Of a DNA stretch of 64,000 nt, positions 34,187 through 45,065 are shown one piece after another. The stretch's first letter is position 1, and each line of letters begins with the position of its first letter. The notes beneath the pieces were generated by a model. It had not been told where the DNA came from, did not search any database, and worked only from the letters and a program-made list of their open reading frames with translations. This DNA comes from Misgurnus anguillicaudatus. Taxonomy: Eukaryota > Chordata > Actinopteri > Cypriniformes > Cobitidae. The DNA is taken from contig NC_073343.2 of NCBI RefSeq assembly GCF_027580225.2, positions 4,346,001 through 4,410,000 of the forward strand. The letters run 5' to 3'. Both the position numbers and the translations under genes were made by a program.

Positions 34187-35663
34187 GAGCCTTTGACGGA
34201 AAGATTCTTTGGGGAACCAAAAGGTGTTCTGCTCAAACTCTATTAGAACCCTTATTTTTAAGAGGGTATAGAGAAACAGAGGGAATTATGGGTAAAAAAA
34301 CATCTGTCCTCATCGAAGAGAGGAAACCTACGGAGATAGTGACTCTCCCCCAGTTGTGCCCTTTGGCCTTCCTGTTAGCAACAAAAGAGGGGACTTGTCG
34401 AGTCAAACAGCAGGCTCTAATCATTTACTCAATTAACAGAACTGGGGAGACAGATAAGATGCCCTTTTCTTTGGATGAAAAAAAAGGTTAAACATTTATG
34501 AACAGATATAAATCAGTCAGCACCTGCGCAGCTCCAGGGGTGGCCACGGCTTTGCCAGCACCGTTCGGGCACTTGTGGGAGAGGGAGATCTCCTCTCTGA
34601 CCGCTGCCTGCCATCCGCCTTTCCTGTCCTGTGGAGTGCCCCCTCGCGTGGGTCTAATTATCCTCTTAAATTTATATCTGCAGCCACAGGACGTCTCTCG
34701 GGATTAGGCTGTGTGCGTTTAGCAAATTGATAAAGGACCTTGCTGTTTGGCGGAGACTGATATCCACTCCTATACACTATGTGATCTCTTCACCTCTGTC
34801 AACACAAGAAAGCGTTGTTTGACCGGATACAAGGCGGAGCGGAGTTGAATTTAATGGTGTCCTATGAGGACTGTACTGCAATTTTTTATGAATGTGCAAT
34901 AATTATATACAGTATGATGATCTTATGGAAGATTGTTTGATTTCTCCTGGGCGCCCGTAAGGCTCTAAAACATTTTATATACATGTCTCTGGAAACAGGA
35001 CCTCTAAATGTTGTTAGAGCCTGTATTGTTTAGATCGGTATAACTGATGAATGCAGACAGACCGTAAACAAACCTGGCAATGGGTTTGGAAAGGAACCAA
35101 GAAACATTTTAGATTAAAACACACGTTTCGCCTCCTATTGGGAAATAAGCAAGGCTGAATTGATATCAGTTAATAACTTAAATTTGGTCGTTTTGGTTGG
35201 ATACAGACAAGTGAAAGTTTCATAATGAAGTTCTTTAACTTTTAATTGGATATGAAAATGATGATGGCTCATTCATGGACACAGTGCAAAAGGGTTTATA
35301 ATGTACTCAATGTGTGTCAACCACAACCCGTTGACCACTATTGGGGCGAGAACCTCAAACCCCAAAACTCTCAAATGAGCGTTCCTGTGGTCACTAAAGA
35401 TACCAATGACAACAACATTAGAGGAACCAAGGAGACCCAGCAGCCATGTTCACACTCCGATTGTATCATAGTTGGTTTTTTAGATGTTACTGCAAATGTT
35501 TCATATTAAACTCAAAACATAACAGATCATAAAAGAGATATGATTGACAGGAGCCATTTTAAATTCGTTAAATGTTGATGAATATATTTTATTACAAAAT
35601 AACTTAATAAAAAAAATCATGCATTAATCTTTTGAGATAAATGTTGTAGGCTGTAAACCACTA
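34187..35663. other. Single-copy stretch with island at 34480-34760
   Basis: Repeat-free. ORFs at 34120-34491, 34498-34707 and 35246-35509 lack motifs and convincing splice sites. The island is GC-richer and may be conserved non-coding DNA. Confidence 0.35.
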
Positions 35664-35860
35664 CACTCTCTTTAAAAAAATGCTGGGTTATTTCAACGCA
35701 TCATTGGGTCAAAAAGTGATGAACCCAACCCTTTGGGTTGTAATTTAACCTATATGCTGAATTATTTTATTTTCTGGGTTAATTTAACTCAATGACTGAG
35801 TTTGTCCCTTTTTGACCCAAATCTGGGTTGAACATAACCCAGCTATTTTAGATTGCATAC
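35664..35860. mobile_element. MITE O, copy 1 (AACCCAG-rich)
   Basis: Starts ACACTCTCTTTAAAAAAATG and has CTGGGTTATTT, GACCCAAATCTGGGTT and ATAACCCAGC in inverted arrangement, closing near CTATTTTAGATTG. Same family as 49704-49895. Confidence 0.7.
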
Positions 35861-36801
35861 TTTGACTTAACACTAACATCATTGTACTGCCTTTATTGAA
35901 GCGCCAATACGAATTTTCTCAAATGATGTGACTAAATGGAAAATGGAGGGAAAGGGCAGGAATAGAGAGGGAAATAGAGAGAATAAGGTCTGTAAATAAG
36001 CATCGTACATCCCGCTTTAACTGACTTTAGGTCCCTTTGTGGTGATTAGCTGTCTCCCATGGGGCAAGTGAGTTAGCAGAAGCAAAAGCTTTCTAATGAG
36101 CTAAGCTCTCGCGCTCCTCATCCCCGATCCACACGCACACACACAAACGCAGTCCCCAAAGAAGGGCCAGTGGCTGTTTGAGGGTCCCAGGAGTGGGTCC
36201 TGCCGCACCTGTTCTTCTTATAATCAGAGCATTTCAGTACTCCATGTCCAGACCGAGCCAATTGTCCAGAAGATGAGTGGTTCTGCAAAATCTGGGGCTA
36301 AAATATATTTTTTCTGTTTTTTTCCTGCTTTTTCCACACTGAAACACCCCACTAAAATCTTACAAAAATATATCCATAGTATTCAATATTTTCAATAACA
36401 TGTTTAGTTTTAGAGTTAGGGAAGACCAGGGCTACTTCACACCCTTTTTTTACGTCAGTGAAACTTGGCTTCTCAGGTTATGTTTATTTTATTTCTATAC
36501 AGTAACAGTCTACATACAACATTTTTTGTAGTATTAATAAAGAGAATACCTTATTGAAGACACATTAAAATGCCAAAAAAGCATGGCTACAAGAGATAAG
36601 CTACCACATATAATATAAATTAGGCTTTTTAACATAATTACACATTTTATGAAACAGCAGATTGTTTTGACCATAAATCAAACAAATACAATTCCAACAT
36701 ACAATAAAAATAGTGGGATGTTTTAGCCTATAGTTGGGTAAAATGAAAATATATTCTAGGTCAATTTTAACTGACGGTAAGGTTTGTCCACATTTTACTC
36801 A
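35861..36801. other. Single-copy stretch; island at 35990-36270
   Basis: No repeat seen. 35990-36270 is complex sequence with AATGAGCTAAGC and similar AT cores; possible conserved non-coding DNA. Confidence 0.35.
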
Positions 36802-36809
36802 ACAGTGGG

Positions 36810-38096
36810 CAGGGGTGGAGTGCCAATCGGGAGAATCGGGACTTTTCCCGGTGGGCCGAAAGTGTTTTGAGGCTGCAAGGGGCGGACTGATAATAGTTAT
36901 ACATTGCGAGTTATATAACAATCCCGTCTAGCGGCCTGATGTGCGGCCGCTTCCCGCTGGTCAAACTGCAGCCTCTCTGCTCGACACAGTATATAAAAGT
37001 GCTCAACCTTTTCGGCAAGTCCAACCATGTCTAGAATTTTCAAAAAATAAAGGGGGATCAGTGAGCGGCCCCTCCCCAAATGGCATAGCCTGTCGGCCTT
37101 TGATGTAAAAAGCCGCCGAACGCCTGTTTATTGCAGTGCGCATGCGGTCGGATCCGTCAAGCGGATGGACTATTTGATCAACTAGTAGTAAGTGTGGATT
37201 AAGGATGTTTAAAATCTCTAGACTGGTGGTCAGGACATGAATGGATCAAATCAGCAGATTTGCAAAGGTTTATTTATATCCCCATATATCATAAATAAAA
37301 ATTATGTGATTTGCATATTATAGATGAGAGTATTCAATGGCAATATTGTAATAATATCCTCGCAACATTATTATTTCTCAAAACTTTGACAAAAAATATT
37401 TTCAAAGGAACTGTATTCTTACAGTTATTCAAAGATGCACACATTAATTTGCATATGATTTGAATATTAGAGTATTCATATAACGGCACTGAACATCTCA
37501 TGGCAATAAATATCCACACATAACTTAACATAACAGCATAATGAAGTTAATAAACAGTCAAGGAAGCAGGATTGACATGTAAATTGTATTATTATTACCA
37601 GAAAAACAGCAATATTACTAAAATAAACTCTGAGGTAAATGTGCAAACAGGCTGTTAACCGCACTAACAAGTCAAAATAAGCAATAACAGTGAAAAAAAC
37701 ATTATTATCTCTTAAAAGTTTATATGACAAAAATTATATTTAAAGGAAATGTATTCTTACAGTTATTCAAAGATGCACACATTATTCCATATATTATTTC
37801 CCTATTTATGAGAACGTTCGTCTCTGGCCTGGCTCTGTTAAAGCTTAATGACAGGTGTGCGTCCCCATCTTTCAAACAGGTATCATTTTGTAAAGTTACT
37901 CATTTAGGAAAATTTGCCATAATTTTATTATTATTATGAAAAAAAATTTTTTGGCAGATTGACTACGATTTGTATTACCCTAGTTTTACTACAAATACGA
38001 GACTTTAGTCATTTTATAAATTTATTATTTTGACCACGGAGGGCCGGTGGTCTACAAAATTTCCCGGTAGATTTTTTGGTCCCATTCTGACCCCTG
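36810..38096. mobile_element. hAT-type element J with 8-bp duplication
   Basis: Starts CAGGGGTGGAGTGCCAAT and ends CCATTCTGACCCCTG. ACAGTGGG flanks both sides exactly (36802-36809 and 38097-38104). An internal direct repeat (GTATTCTTACAGTTATTCAA plus AGATGCACACATTA) lies at about 37411 and 37750. No transposase frame; 1,287 bp. Confidence 0.92.
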
Positions 38097-38104
38097 ACAG
38101 TGGG

Positions 38105-39279
38105 TTAAAACAATTCAGCATATTTTTTACAGTCTCCAAAACAAACATACAACTCTCTTGAAAATTAGTCCTTTTCCCATACTAGATTTACAATTTACAG
38201 ATACACAGCTACAGTATGCAAAAAAACTGGCACAAATGAATCCCTTCTCTTGTACTAAATCTATTTTTTTTTCTAAATATTGATCGCCACACTTTGTTTA
38301 CAGTTCCCCCATAGCTGATGGCAGCAACGGCCAAATATTTTGTGAGGCGGCACAAAGGGACGCAGAGACGCAAAGCGATGGCAGATGGAGAGAGGCAATG
38401 ATGAGGACCTCTGTGTCAGGCAAAACAACCTCCATGCTGCACAATTCCCCCAGCACTGCTTGACAAAGGCTGTACCTGCCTCCTGATTGTGCACATGTTC
38501 CGTCTCCCCGGGAGATCTTCCTCAGGGGCGGTGCGTGGACGGGAGAGCGTTCCCAGCACAAGTGGGAACTGAGCGTTTATACAGATGATTATCCAGGCTG
38601 CAGCCGGAGAACAAATAAACAAAAGACAGGTCGGTCTCGGGGGCCCGGAGTCAATGGATCGCCCAACATCATCCTCTTTCCTAATCCCCTACATGGTGTT
38701 AGAAGGACACCTTATACACACGGGACCGGCGAGAGCGGGCCTTGGGTAGAAACGCGCGCCAAGGTTGCATCAGTGGGAGAGTGCATCAATTTTTGTTTTA
38801 AAGTTTCTCGTTATCACTTTTAAACTAATGTTGTCATCACTACACTTGGATCCACAGTTTCGTTTTGCAACGTGTGGTACGTCTGTAATGTAATTTCTAC
38901 AAATCACGTGCAAGTGTAAACTTGTTTCTCGCTGCCACACTCCGCTTTTAAAACATGGTCAGATTTGGTATGATTCTTCAGTTTGAAACATGAAAAGGTG
39001 AAGTAGTTCACGTAAGTGGCTTGGATTGAAGTTGAAAAAAGCTTGTTATTGAAAAGGCAGGTCCATTACAGCTCACCATTACTTCATTCCAAGCCCTGCA
39101 GAGCACGCATTAAGTAGCGCTGGTTTGAGAGAGGTAAGTCTTATAAAAGGGCAATTGCTGCCTGCTAGCTGTCCATCACGGCTCAGGGTAAACAGGCCAG
39201 CATGGTGCAATAATCTGGGGAAGTGGCCCTGTTGCTCTCTGCATTCTTCTCTTGTTGTTTTCTTCTCTTTGGCCCACAG
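38105..39279. other. Single-copy island, locally GC-rich
   Basis: 38280-38760 has mixed composition with overlapping minus-strand frames that encode no recognisable domain. No repeats. Candidate conserved non-coding DNA or untranslated exon. Confidence 0.35.
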
Positions 39280-39349
39280 GGGGTGTTTAGACCAGGCCGC
39301 GTGACCCGGCAGCCTGGGGAGGGACCTGGGAGGGGTTCCTGTGCCGCAG
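39280..39349 (+). CDS. Weak candidate internal exon
   Basis: A strong pyrimidine-rich acceptor (TTCTTCTCTTTGGCCCACAG) is followed after 70 bp by CCGCAG|GTGAGG, a good donor. Only one of three frames is open (GVFRPGRVTRQPGEGPGRGS). The peptide is low-complexity Gly/Pro/Arg with no known motif. It could equally be an untranslated or decoy exon in a GC-rich island. Confidence 0.22.
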
Positions 39350-39890
39350 GTGAGGCCTCGCTGCAATCTGCCCCTTTGCCCAGCAGGCCAATCAAGCCCG
39401 TAGTGCACGTAGCAACCTGCAGGCAGGGAGGGGCCCAAGAGGACCTTCTGGCCCTCTGAAAGCTCAGAGGAGGCTGTCACCACCTCCTTTAATTACCTCT
39501 GTGTTCTTCATTAATTCATGGGCATCTTAAAGCCCTGCAGGCCGAAGGGTGGAGGGGGGATGGGGGTGGCGCCAGGGCGCATCCAAAACAAAAACAATAC
39601 CATCAGGCGACAGAAACGCCGCTTAGGGACTCTCCACTGGGACTTCCTGGGCTACTTTAGTTCAGGCCGTCGTAATCACCTCCATATTGTAAACAGGGCT
39701 CGAGGGTCAGCGATCAGGACCAGGGATATTTTGGCCCTTTGAGAAAGGCCTAAACAAATCCCCCAGGTCCAGCCTTATGGACAAACTCCACCTGTGGTGG
39801 CTTCTATTAAGGACGTGGTAAGTGATTTGAGACACTGAGAAATGACCATAATGACACCAGAGATTTTGCCCACTGCACAGATCCCTTACG
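39350..39890. other. Single-copy island, continued
   Basis: GC-moderate, repeat-free. ORFs at 39518-39742 and 39707-40006 have no motif. Confidence 0.3.
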
Positions 39891-40020
39891 AAAATTAACC
39901 GTGGAAAATTAACCATGCTTTTGGTAGCAAAACCATAGTTGTGTTGTAGTAACCATGGTATAACTTTAGTAACCATGTTTTTTGGTTTTAACTGTGGTAA
40001 AACCATGGTTCATTTTTGAA
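39891..40020. repeat. AACCATGG-rich repeat
   Basis: AACCATGG, GTAACCATG and AAACCATGGTT recur about seven times in both orientations, with TTTGGTTTTAACTGTGGTAA. Resembles a common cyprinid short repeat from memory. Confidence 0.65.
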
Positions 40021-40135
40021 GTATCTCAATACAACTGAAAATGTATGTGCACAAAGATGTGGTAGTCCCACTAAATAGTGACTTTTACCAAACGGAGCCA
40101 TTTTGTTCCGAAATTTTTTTCTCTTTACATTTTGT

Positions 40136-40380
40136 TAGGGTGACCATACGTGCCATTCTTCCCGGACATGTCCTGGCCAAGATTCCGGGTTCGTCTTCCG
40201 GAAGTCGTATATGTGGACCACATACGTTATAGAGGATTATTATTATTATTATTACAAAAAAGCAACCATTACATTTTAAGGTAAGAATGAAACTACGATT
40301 GTATGTCTTATGTTTTTAACTGAATAGCCAAAATCCTGGCCAGGACGTGTCCGGGAAGAATGGCACGTATGGTCACCCTA
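40136..40380. mobile_element. 245-bp hAT-type MITE L with 8-bp duplication
   Basis: TAGGGTGACCATACGTGCCA at the left and TGGCACGTATGGTCACCCTA at the right are perfect inverted repeats over 20 bp and extend further (TTCTTCCCGGACA). CATTTTGT flanks both sides (40128-40135 and 40381-40388). A short ATT run lies inside. Confidence 0.95.
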
Positions 40381-40474
40381 CATTTTGTGTACATATTTCT
40401 TGTATTTTCTGTGTGTATCCCAATAAAGATGAGGTAAATACGTATGAATGGTCATTAAAACTTTGCTTAAACAA

Positions 40475-40605
40475 CAAAGCTATGGTGGCCTAAGACTTTA
40501 AGCCAAGCGACTAGCTGTGAAAATGAGGTAACATGTTTGAATCCAGTCCATGACATTTCCTGATATCATTCAGCATTATTTCTCGCCCCACCTAACAGTG
40601 TAAAA
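40475..40605 (+). repeat. Degraded SINE-like fragment
   Basis: GTGGCCTAAGACTTTAAGCC and CATGTTTGAATCCAG have weak A- and B-box character. The following ATTTCTCGCCCCACCT recalls a SINE body. Confidence 0.4.
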
Positions 40606-40671
40606 TATAACAAACATTAAAATTACAACTTTTAAGTAAATTTACGTTACCTTCAGTGATAAGATCACTGC

Positions 40672-40937
40672 ACACTGTTAAAACATTAAGTAAAAACAAC
40701 TTGCTTTTGCAAGTCAATTCAACCTACTATTTTAAGTTTTGACTTGTGATAGGTTGACGTAACTTATAAAAACAAGTTGAAATTGTTTAACTGGTTAAGT
40801 TAAAGTGACATAAAAAATATTTATTTATTTATTTTTTCAAGGATAGCCCCTTGAGATGACCCATCTCTTTTTTGAGGGGGTCCTAATATAATATATCAAA
40901 ATATATGTTGATTTGACAAAAATGCTGCATTTTTTTG
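40672..40937. mobile_element. MITE M, copy 4, with 80-bp insert
   Basis: CACTGTTAAAACATT to AATGCTGCATTTTTTTGTG with the M body. At about 40826-40905 it is interrupted by (TATT)n and AAGGATAGCCCCTTGAGATG...GAGGGGGTCC, a foreign segment that I cannot name. Confidence 0.7.
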
Positions 40938-42409
40938 TGAATTTCATTACTGATGAATAACGTTTAGCAGCAACTTTACAACTTTTTAAAACCGAGTTGA
41001 AATTTAAAACAAATGTAAAAATAATACATTGGTAATTTTTTTAACAATGTTATCTCTATTATAATGAGAATAAAATTGTAAAAAGAAAAGACAATAATAA
41101 ACAAAGGTCCAAAGAAAACAAACTGCGTTATCAGTAAAGTGGCTGGACGACCGAGTCTATAGATGCTGTATGAATCAGTCAAAAAGCTTCTGACAGGTGT
41201 TCATCAGCTAACAATAGGCAGCTTTTGTATTCTATCTGATGTCACGAAAGTGTGTGTGCGCGGCACAGTGGCCGCTCTCGACACCCAGGTCCCTGAGAGT
41301 GGAAAGTTAATCCTGTGACAGATGTGTCTCCTCTCTCCCGACTCTCGGTCATGCTGCAGAGGCAACACCGACGCCCTCCATCCTTATAAATATAGGAGAG
41401 GTAAATGTTCATTCAATGCTTGGTAGGGTCCCAGGAGTCAGGCGGCCATGAGCGGCATAACAGCGAACCCCCCCCATCTTTCTCCCATCTCTTCCGTGTC
41501 ACATGATTTCTCGAGACTGACAGCCTCCCCAAAGAGTGAGAGCTGGAACAGATGGAATATGAATGGTTCACTCGTGTATGAAAAAGGTGTCTGGGCAAAG
41601 AAGTGTCGATGGGGGGACCACAATTGCAATTTAAGTGTGGCTAAATCTCTTTGTCTTTACTGTCTGTGATCTCTTAGAAAACACTGGCGAAGGTCTAAAA
41701 ATCACACGTAGTATATAAAAAAACAAGACGTCATAAACAGAATTGCGCATTTTGAGCATCTGGATTTTAATAATGCAAAGTGATTGTTCTTCTCAGTTTT
41801 ATAGTAAAGTCTGAGATTTTCACATATTGAGAGTCGAAAGGCAGCTAGCTGTGTATTTTTATCTCTCTTAATTTTATACATTCAGACATAGTTTTGTCGA
41901 AATTAATTTCTTTTTTGTTTATTTTAAATGTGAGAAACTAGCTTTACACGATTTTCAGTATAATTGAATGTGGCCACACACTTTTAAAGAGAACTGCGAA
42001 ATGACATTTTCTTCCCTCTACGTTTTTGACAAGTCATAACGCTTAAAATTTGTGGATTTAATTTCCCGCAATTACAAAAACAGCCAAATTCTCATTAGAA
42101 TTATGAGGAAATAAGATTGTATCTTCAGCGATTCTCTCAATAGTCAGCATGCACTTTGCTCATTAGCGACTGTCTCAATCATGTCTTTAATAGGCATATG
42201 GTTATTATGAGATGCCATTTCAAACCATGTTAAGCACAGCAAGAAAACCCATTAAAACGTAAGTAGAGGGATTTTTCCCAATATGAGGTCATAAAGGGAA
42301 ATGATAATACAGAGGGTGAAAGGCATAACTCTTTCAGAGGGTTTTCTGAGAATACTGTCCAAGAAAGGACAAATTCTCCCGCTATAACCTTTGTGTTCTT
42401 TTTATTTTC
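40938..42409. other. Single-copy stretch; island at 41210-41700
   Basis: No repeat recognised. The island has overlapping opposite-strand ORFs at 41413-41669 without motifs. Possible conserved non-coding DNA. Confidence 0.35.
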
Positions 42410-43013
42410 TTAAAGAGCACCTATTACTTTGCTAAAAATTATATTTTATGTATTTGGTGTAATACAATGTGTTTGCGTGGTTAAAAGAAAAAACACATTA
42501 TTTTCCACATACCGTACATTATTGTGCTCATCTATGCCCTGAAACGCGTTGATTTGGTCCAAAGCTCATTGTTCTGAAAAATGCAGTGTTATCCGATTGG
42601 CCAGCTAACCAGAATGTCGTAATTGGCCTGAATACCTCTGACGTCAGCCGGAAATGTGACTCTCCTTACCGTGTTTTGAAGATTAGCTCGCAATGCAATA
42701 CTGACAGGAGTTAATATCGTCTTTATTACCTTATTAATACGAGCTGAATCTGATCCAAGCTCATCGATCAATTTTGCCAGCGCGGCTTGAGCAGAACATA
42801 ACATATTGGTGAGGTAAGGATACTAATACAGTAGTATATGACAATAATAATACATCGTTCTATTCCAAGAAAAGAGATTTAAGTTGGAAACAAAACTCAC
42901 TTCATCATTAACTTTGGGATTTGCACCTTTTGCATATCATTAACATGTACTAACACACACTTACACACCAAAGAAAATTTAAAATCGTAAATCAGATAAT
43001 ATGTGTTCTTTAA
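42410..43013. mobile_element. TTAA-flanked element H, full copy
   Basis: Left TTAAAGAGCACCTATTACTT and right AATATGTGTTCTTTAA; TTAA at 42410-42413 and 43010-43013. The body carries GATTGGCCAGCTAA and TCTGACGTCAGCCGGAAATG (a TGACGTCA core). A 5'-truncated copy lies at about 26190-26650. Confidence 0.8.
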
Positions 43014-43054
43014 AGTCACTCAGTTTGTTTAATTGTTTAATAACATATTTAACA

Positions 43055-44262
43055 TATCAGGCCCTGTTTTAACTAAGCACATTGTCTAAAGCGCACGGTG
43101 CATGATCTAAATGGGCGTGTCCAATGCAACTTTTGCTAATTTAACGACGGGAAAAATGATTTGTGCATCAAGTGCATGGTTGAAAAGGGTTGTTCTTATT
43201 CACCTAATGAGTAATGGGTGTGTTTTGGGCGTAACGTCCAATAAACCAATGAGAGTCTCAGCTCTCATCCCCTTTAAAAGCAAGTTGCGCTGGCCTTTGC
43301 CTAATCCTTATTTAGATGACGGACTTTGTAAACTGAAAAACTAAGTGGAGGAAGAAGACCCCCAGTTTAAGAATAATGTTAAAAAATGTGTTGTTTTCAT
43401 TTTTATAAAAATTTTAATTTTTGGGATTAAAACCTTTAAAAGCCGTTTTCTTTCAGTCATAGAAGTGCAATTAGCAAGGTTTTAATTGCTGTAAATTTAT
43501 TGATAGCCTACATAATCATTGTAATCTCATAAAATAATGCAAAAAAGGTTTGTACTCTAAATATACAAACAAGAGATAAAGAATTTACAAACGTGAGGAG
43601 AGCCGAAGTGTTTCAGCACTCGGACAACGCCATGGGATTTTAAAAAGAATTACTTAAAATGTTTCTCATCTCGCCATATCCAGAGGTACAGTGTCATCAT
43701 ATACAATAAATCCATAAGGTAGCATTTAAAAACATTTAAAAATAGATGCATTAAAGCAATGCATTTACTTACTTACCAGGCTACAGGTGAAGCAGCTCTT
43801 TACACCTTCGAACGTCTCATAATCTGTCCTCATTTATGTCCAAGAGACTCAATAATAATCTTTTACATTTCAATCCTTTAATCTTTCATATTTCAAAGCG
43901 TTTTTGTGCTGCTGCGCATTCATGTATTTGATAAGCAAAACCGCGTTGTCATTCCGTTTATAGGCGCATAATTTATTTCGCTCTTTAAATAACAAAAAAA
44001 AAACATATTGCGCCATTGACTTTAGACTTTAGACCAGGTTTTTGTTAGTCTATTTGGCGTAGTCTATTTTAGTTGCCTCAAAATAGCAACACGCCAACAA
44101 TGCGCCTGAACACACCACGTTTTCAGACCAGAACGCCCATGGGCGCAAAATTCGGCGCAAATGCATTTGCTATTAAAACGTTTTAATAACATTTTCATTG
44201 GTTGACCCTGGTGAAAGAGAGGAAATTCAACACGGTCAAAAAAAACTTTTTTGTGGCGCAAT
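43055..44262. repeat. Probable unclassified DNA element
   Basis: GGGCGTGTCCAATGCAACTT on the left and AACGCCCATGGGCGCAAAAT plus CGGCGCAAATGCATTTGC on the right recall the ends of a cyprinid element from memory. Termini were not resolved. The ORF at 43111-43344 lies inside and is taken as incidental. Confidence 0.35.
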
Positions 44263-44377
44263 TAACCACACCCAACTTCACATCCTTTATAGAAATGTAA
44301 TGTTGTAACGTAAAGTAGCCATTTTAGTAATATGAAATGCCTAAAGACTTTGCTGAACACTGTGGGTTTGTGCTAAA

Positions 44378-44655
44378 GGCTGTCAGGTCCAGTGTAAAAA
44401 TATTGTGCCCAGGTTCATCACATTAGATCAGTAGGTGGAGAGTAGGTGGTCTTTTGTGGCTGCTCGAAAACATTCAACCACATGCATGTCAACACCACGA
44501 AAGCAATCTGGTTAATGGGTTTTTGACTACCTCTGAATGTGGTCAAAAGTGGACAAGCTCAAAACTACTCCCCCATTTACATTTGTATTTAGCGTTGTCC
44601 ACTTGTGATCTGACTGACCAAAATGCATCTTACTACCAGGTGTAAACAGCCTCTA
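44378..44655. repeat. MITE with GGTGTAAACAGCC end
   Basis: ATTCAACCACATGCATGTCA, CTACCTCTGAATGTGGTCAA and the terminal CCAGGTGTAAACAGCC match a common fish repeat from memory. The left end is unclear. Confidence 0.55.
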
Positions 44656-44671
44656 CCTGACTTTTCTCACT

Positions 44672-45065
44672 TTAAACAGGGGACATATCATGAAAATCTA
44701 ACTTTTTCCTTTAAATTATATAATTGGGTCCCCAGTGCTTTTATCAACCTAGAAAATGTGTAAAAGAACAACTCAGTAACTTAGTTTTTTTAAACCATTC
44801 TCTGCAAGCATGTAAAAAAATGTAATTGAAATTTGGCTCCCCCTGTGATGTCATAAGGGGATAATACTGCCCGTTAATCTGCACTATCCAACCACAACAC
44901 TACCATTTAGGGCAGAGATCAGCTCATGTGCATTTAAAAAGTCACCCAAAAACGGCACATTTTTGCTCAAACCTACAAAGTGGCAATTTTAACATTATAC
45001 GTACTCTGGAGACACCTAAGATTTATGTTACATCTTAAAAACGTCTTGTGAAATGTCCCCTTTAA
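44672..45065. mobile_element. TTAA-flanked element B, copy 2
   Basis: Near-full copy inverted relative to copy 1, ending GTGAAATGTCCCCTTTAA at 45065. At 44711-44714 it has a single TTAA where copy 1 carries element C. Confidence 0.88.

Noticed and set aside
43111..43344. 77-codon ORF in the 43-kb repeat
   Set aside because: It lies in a probable repeat, has no known motif and lacks splice signals.
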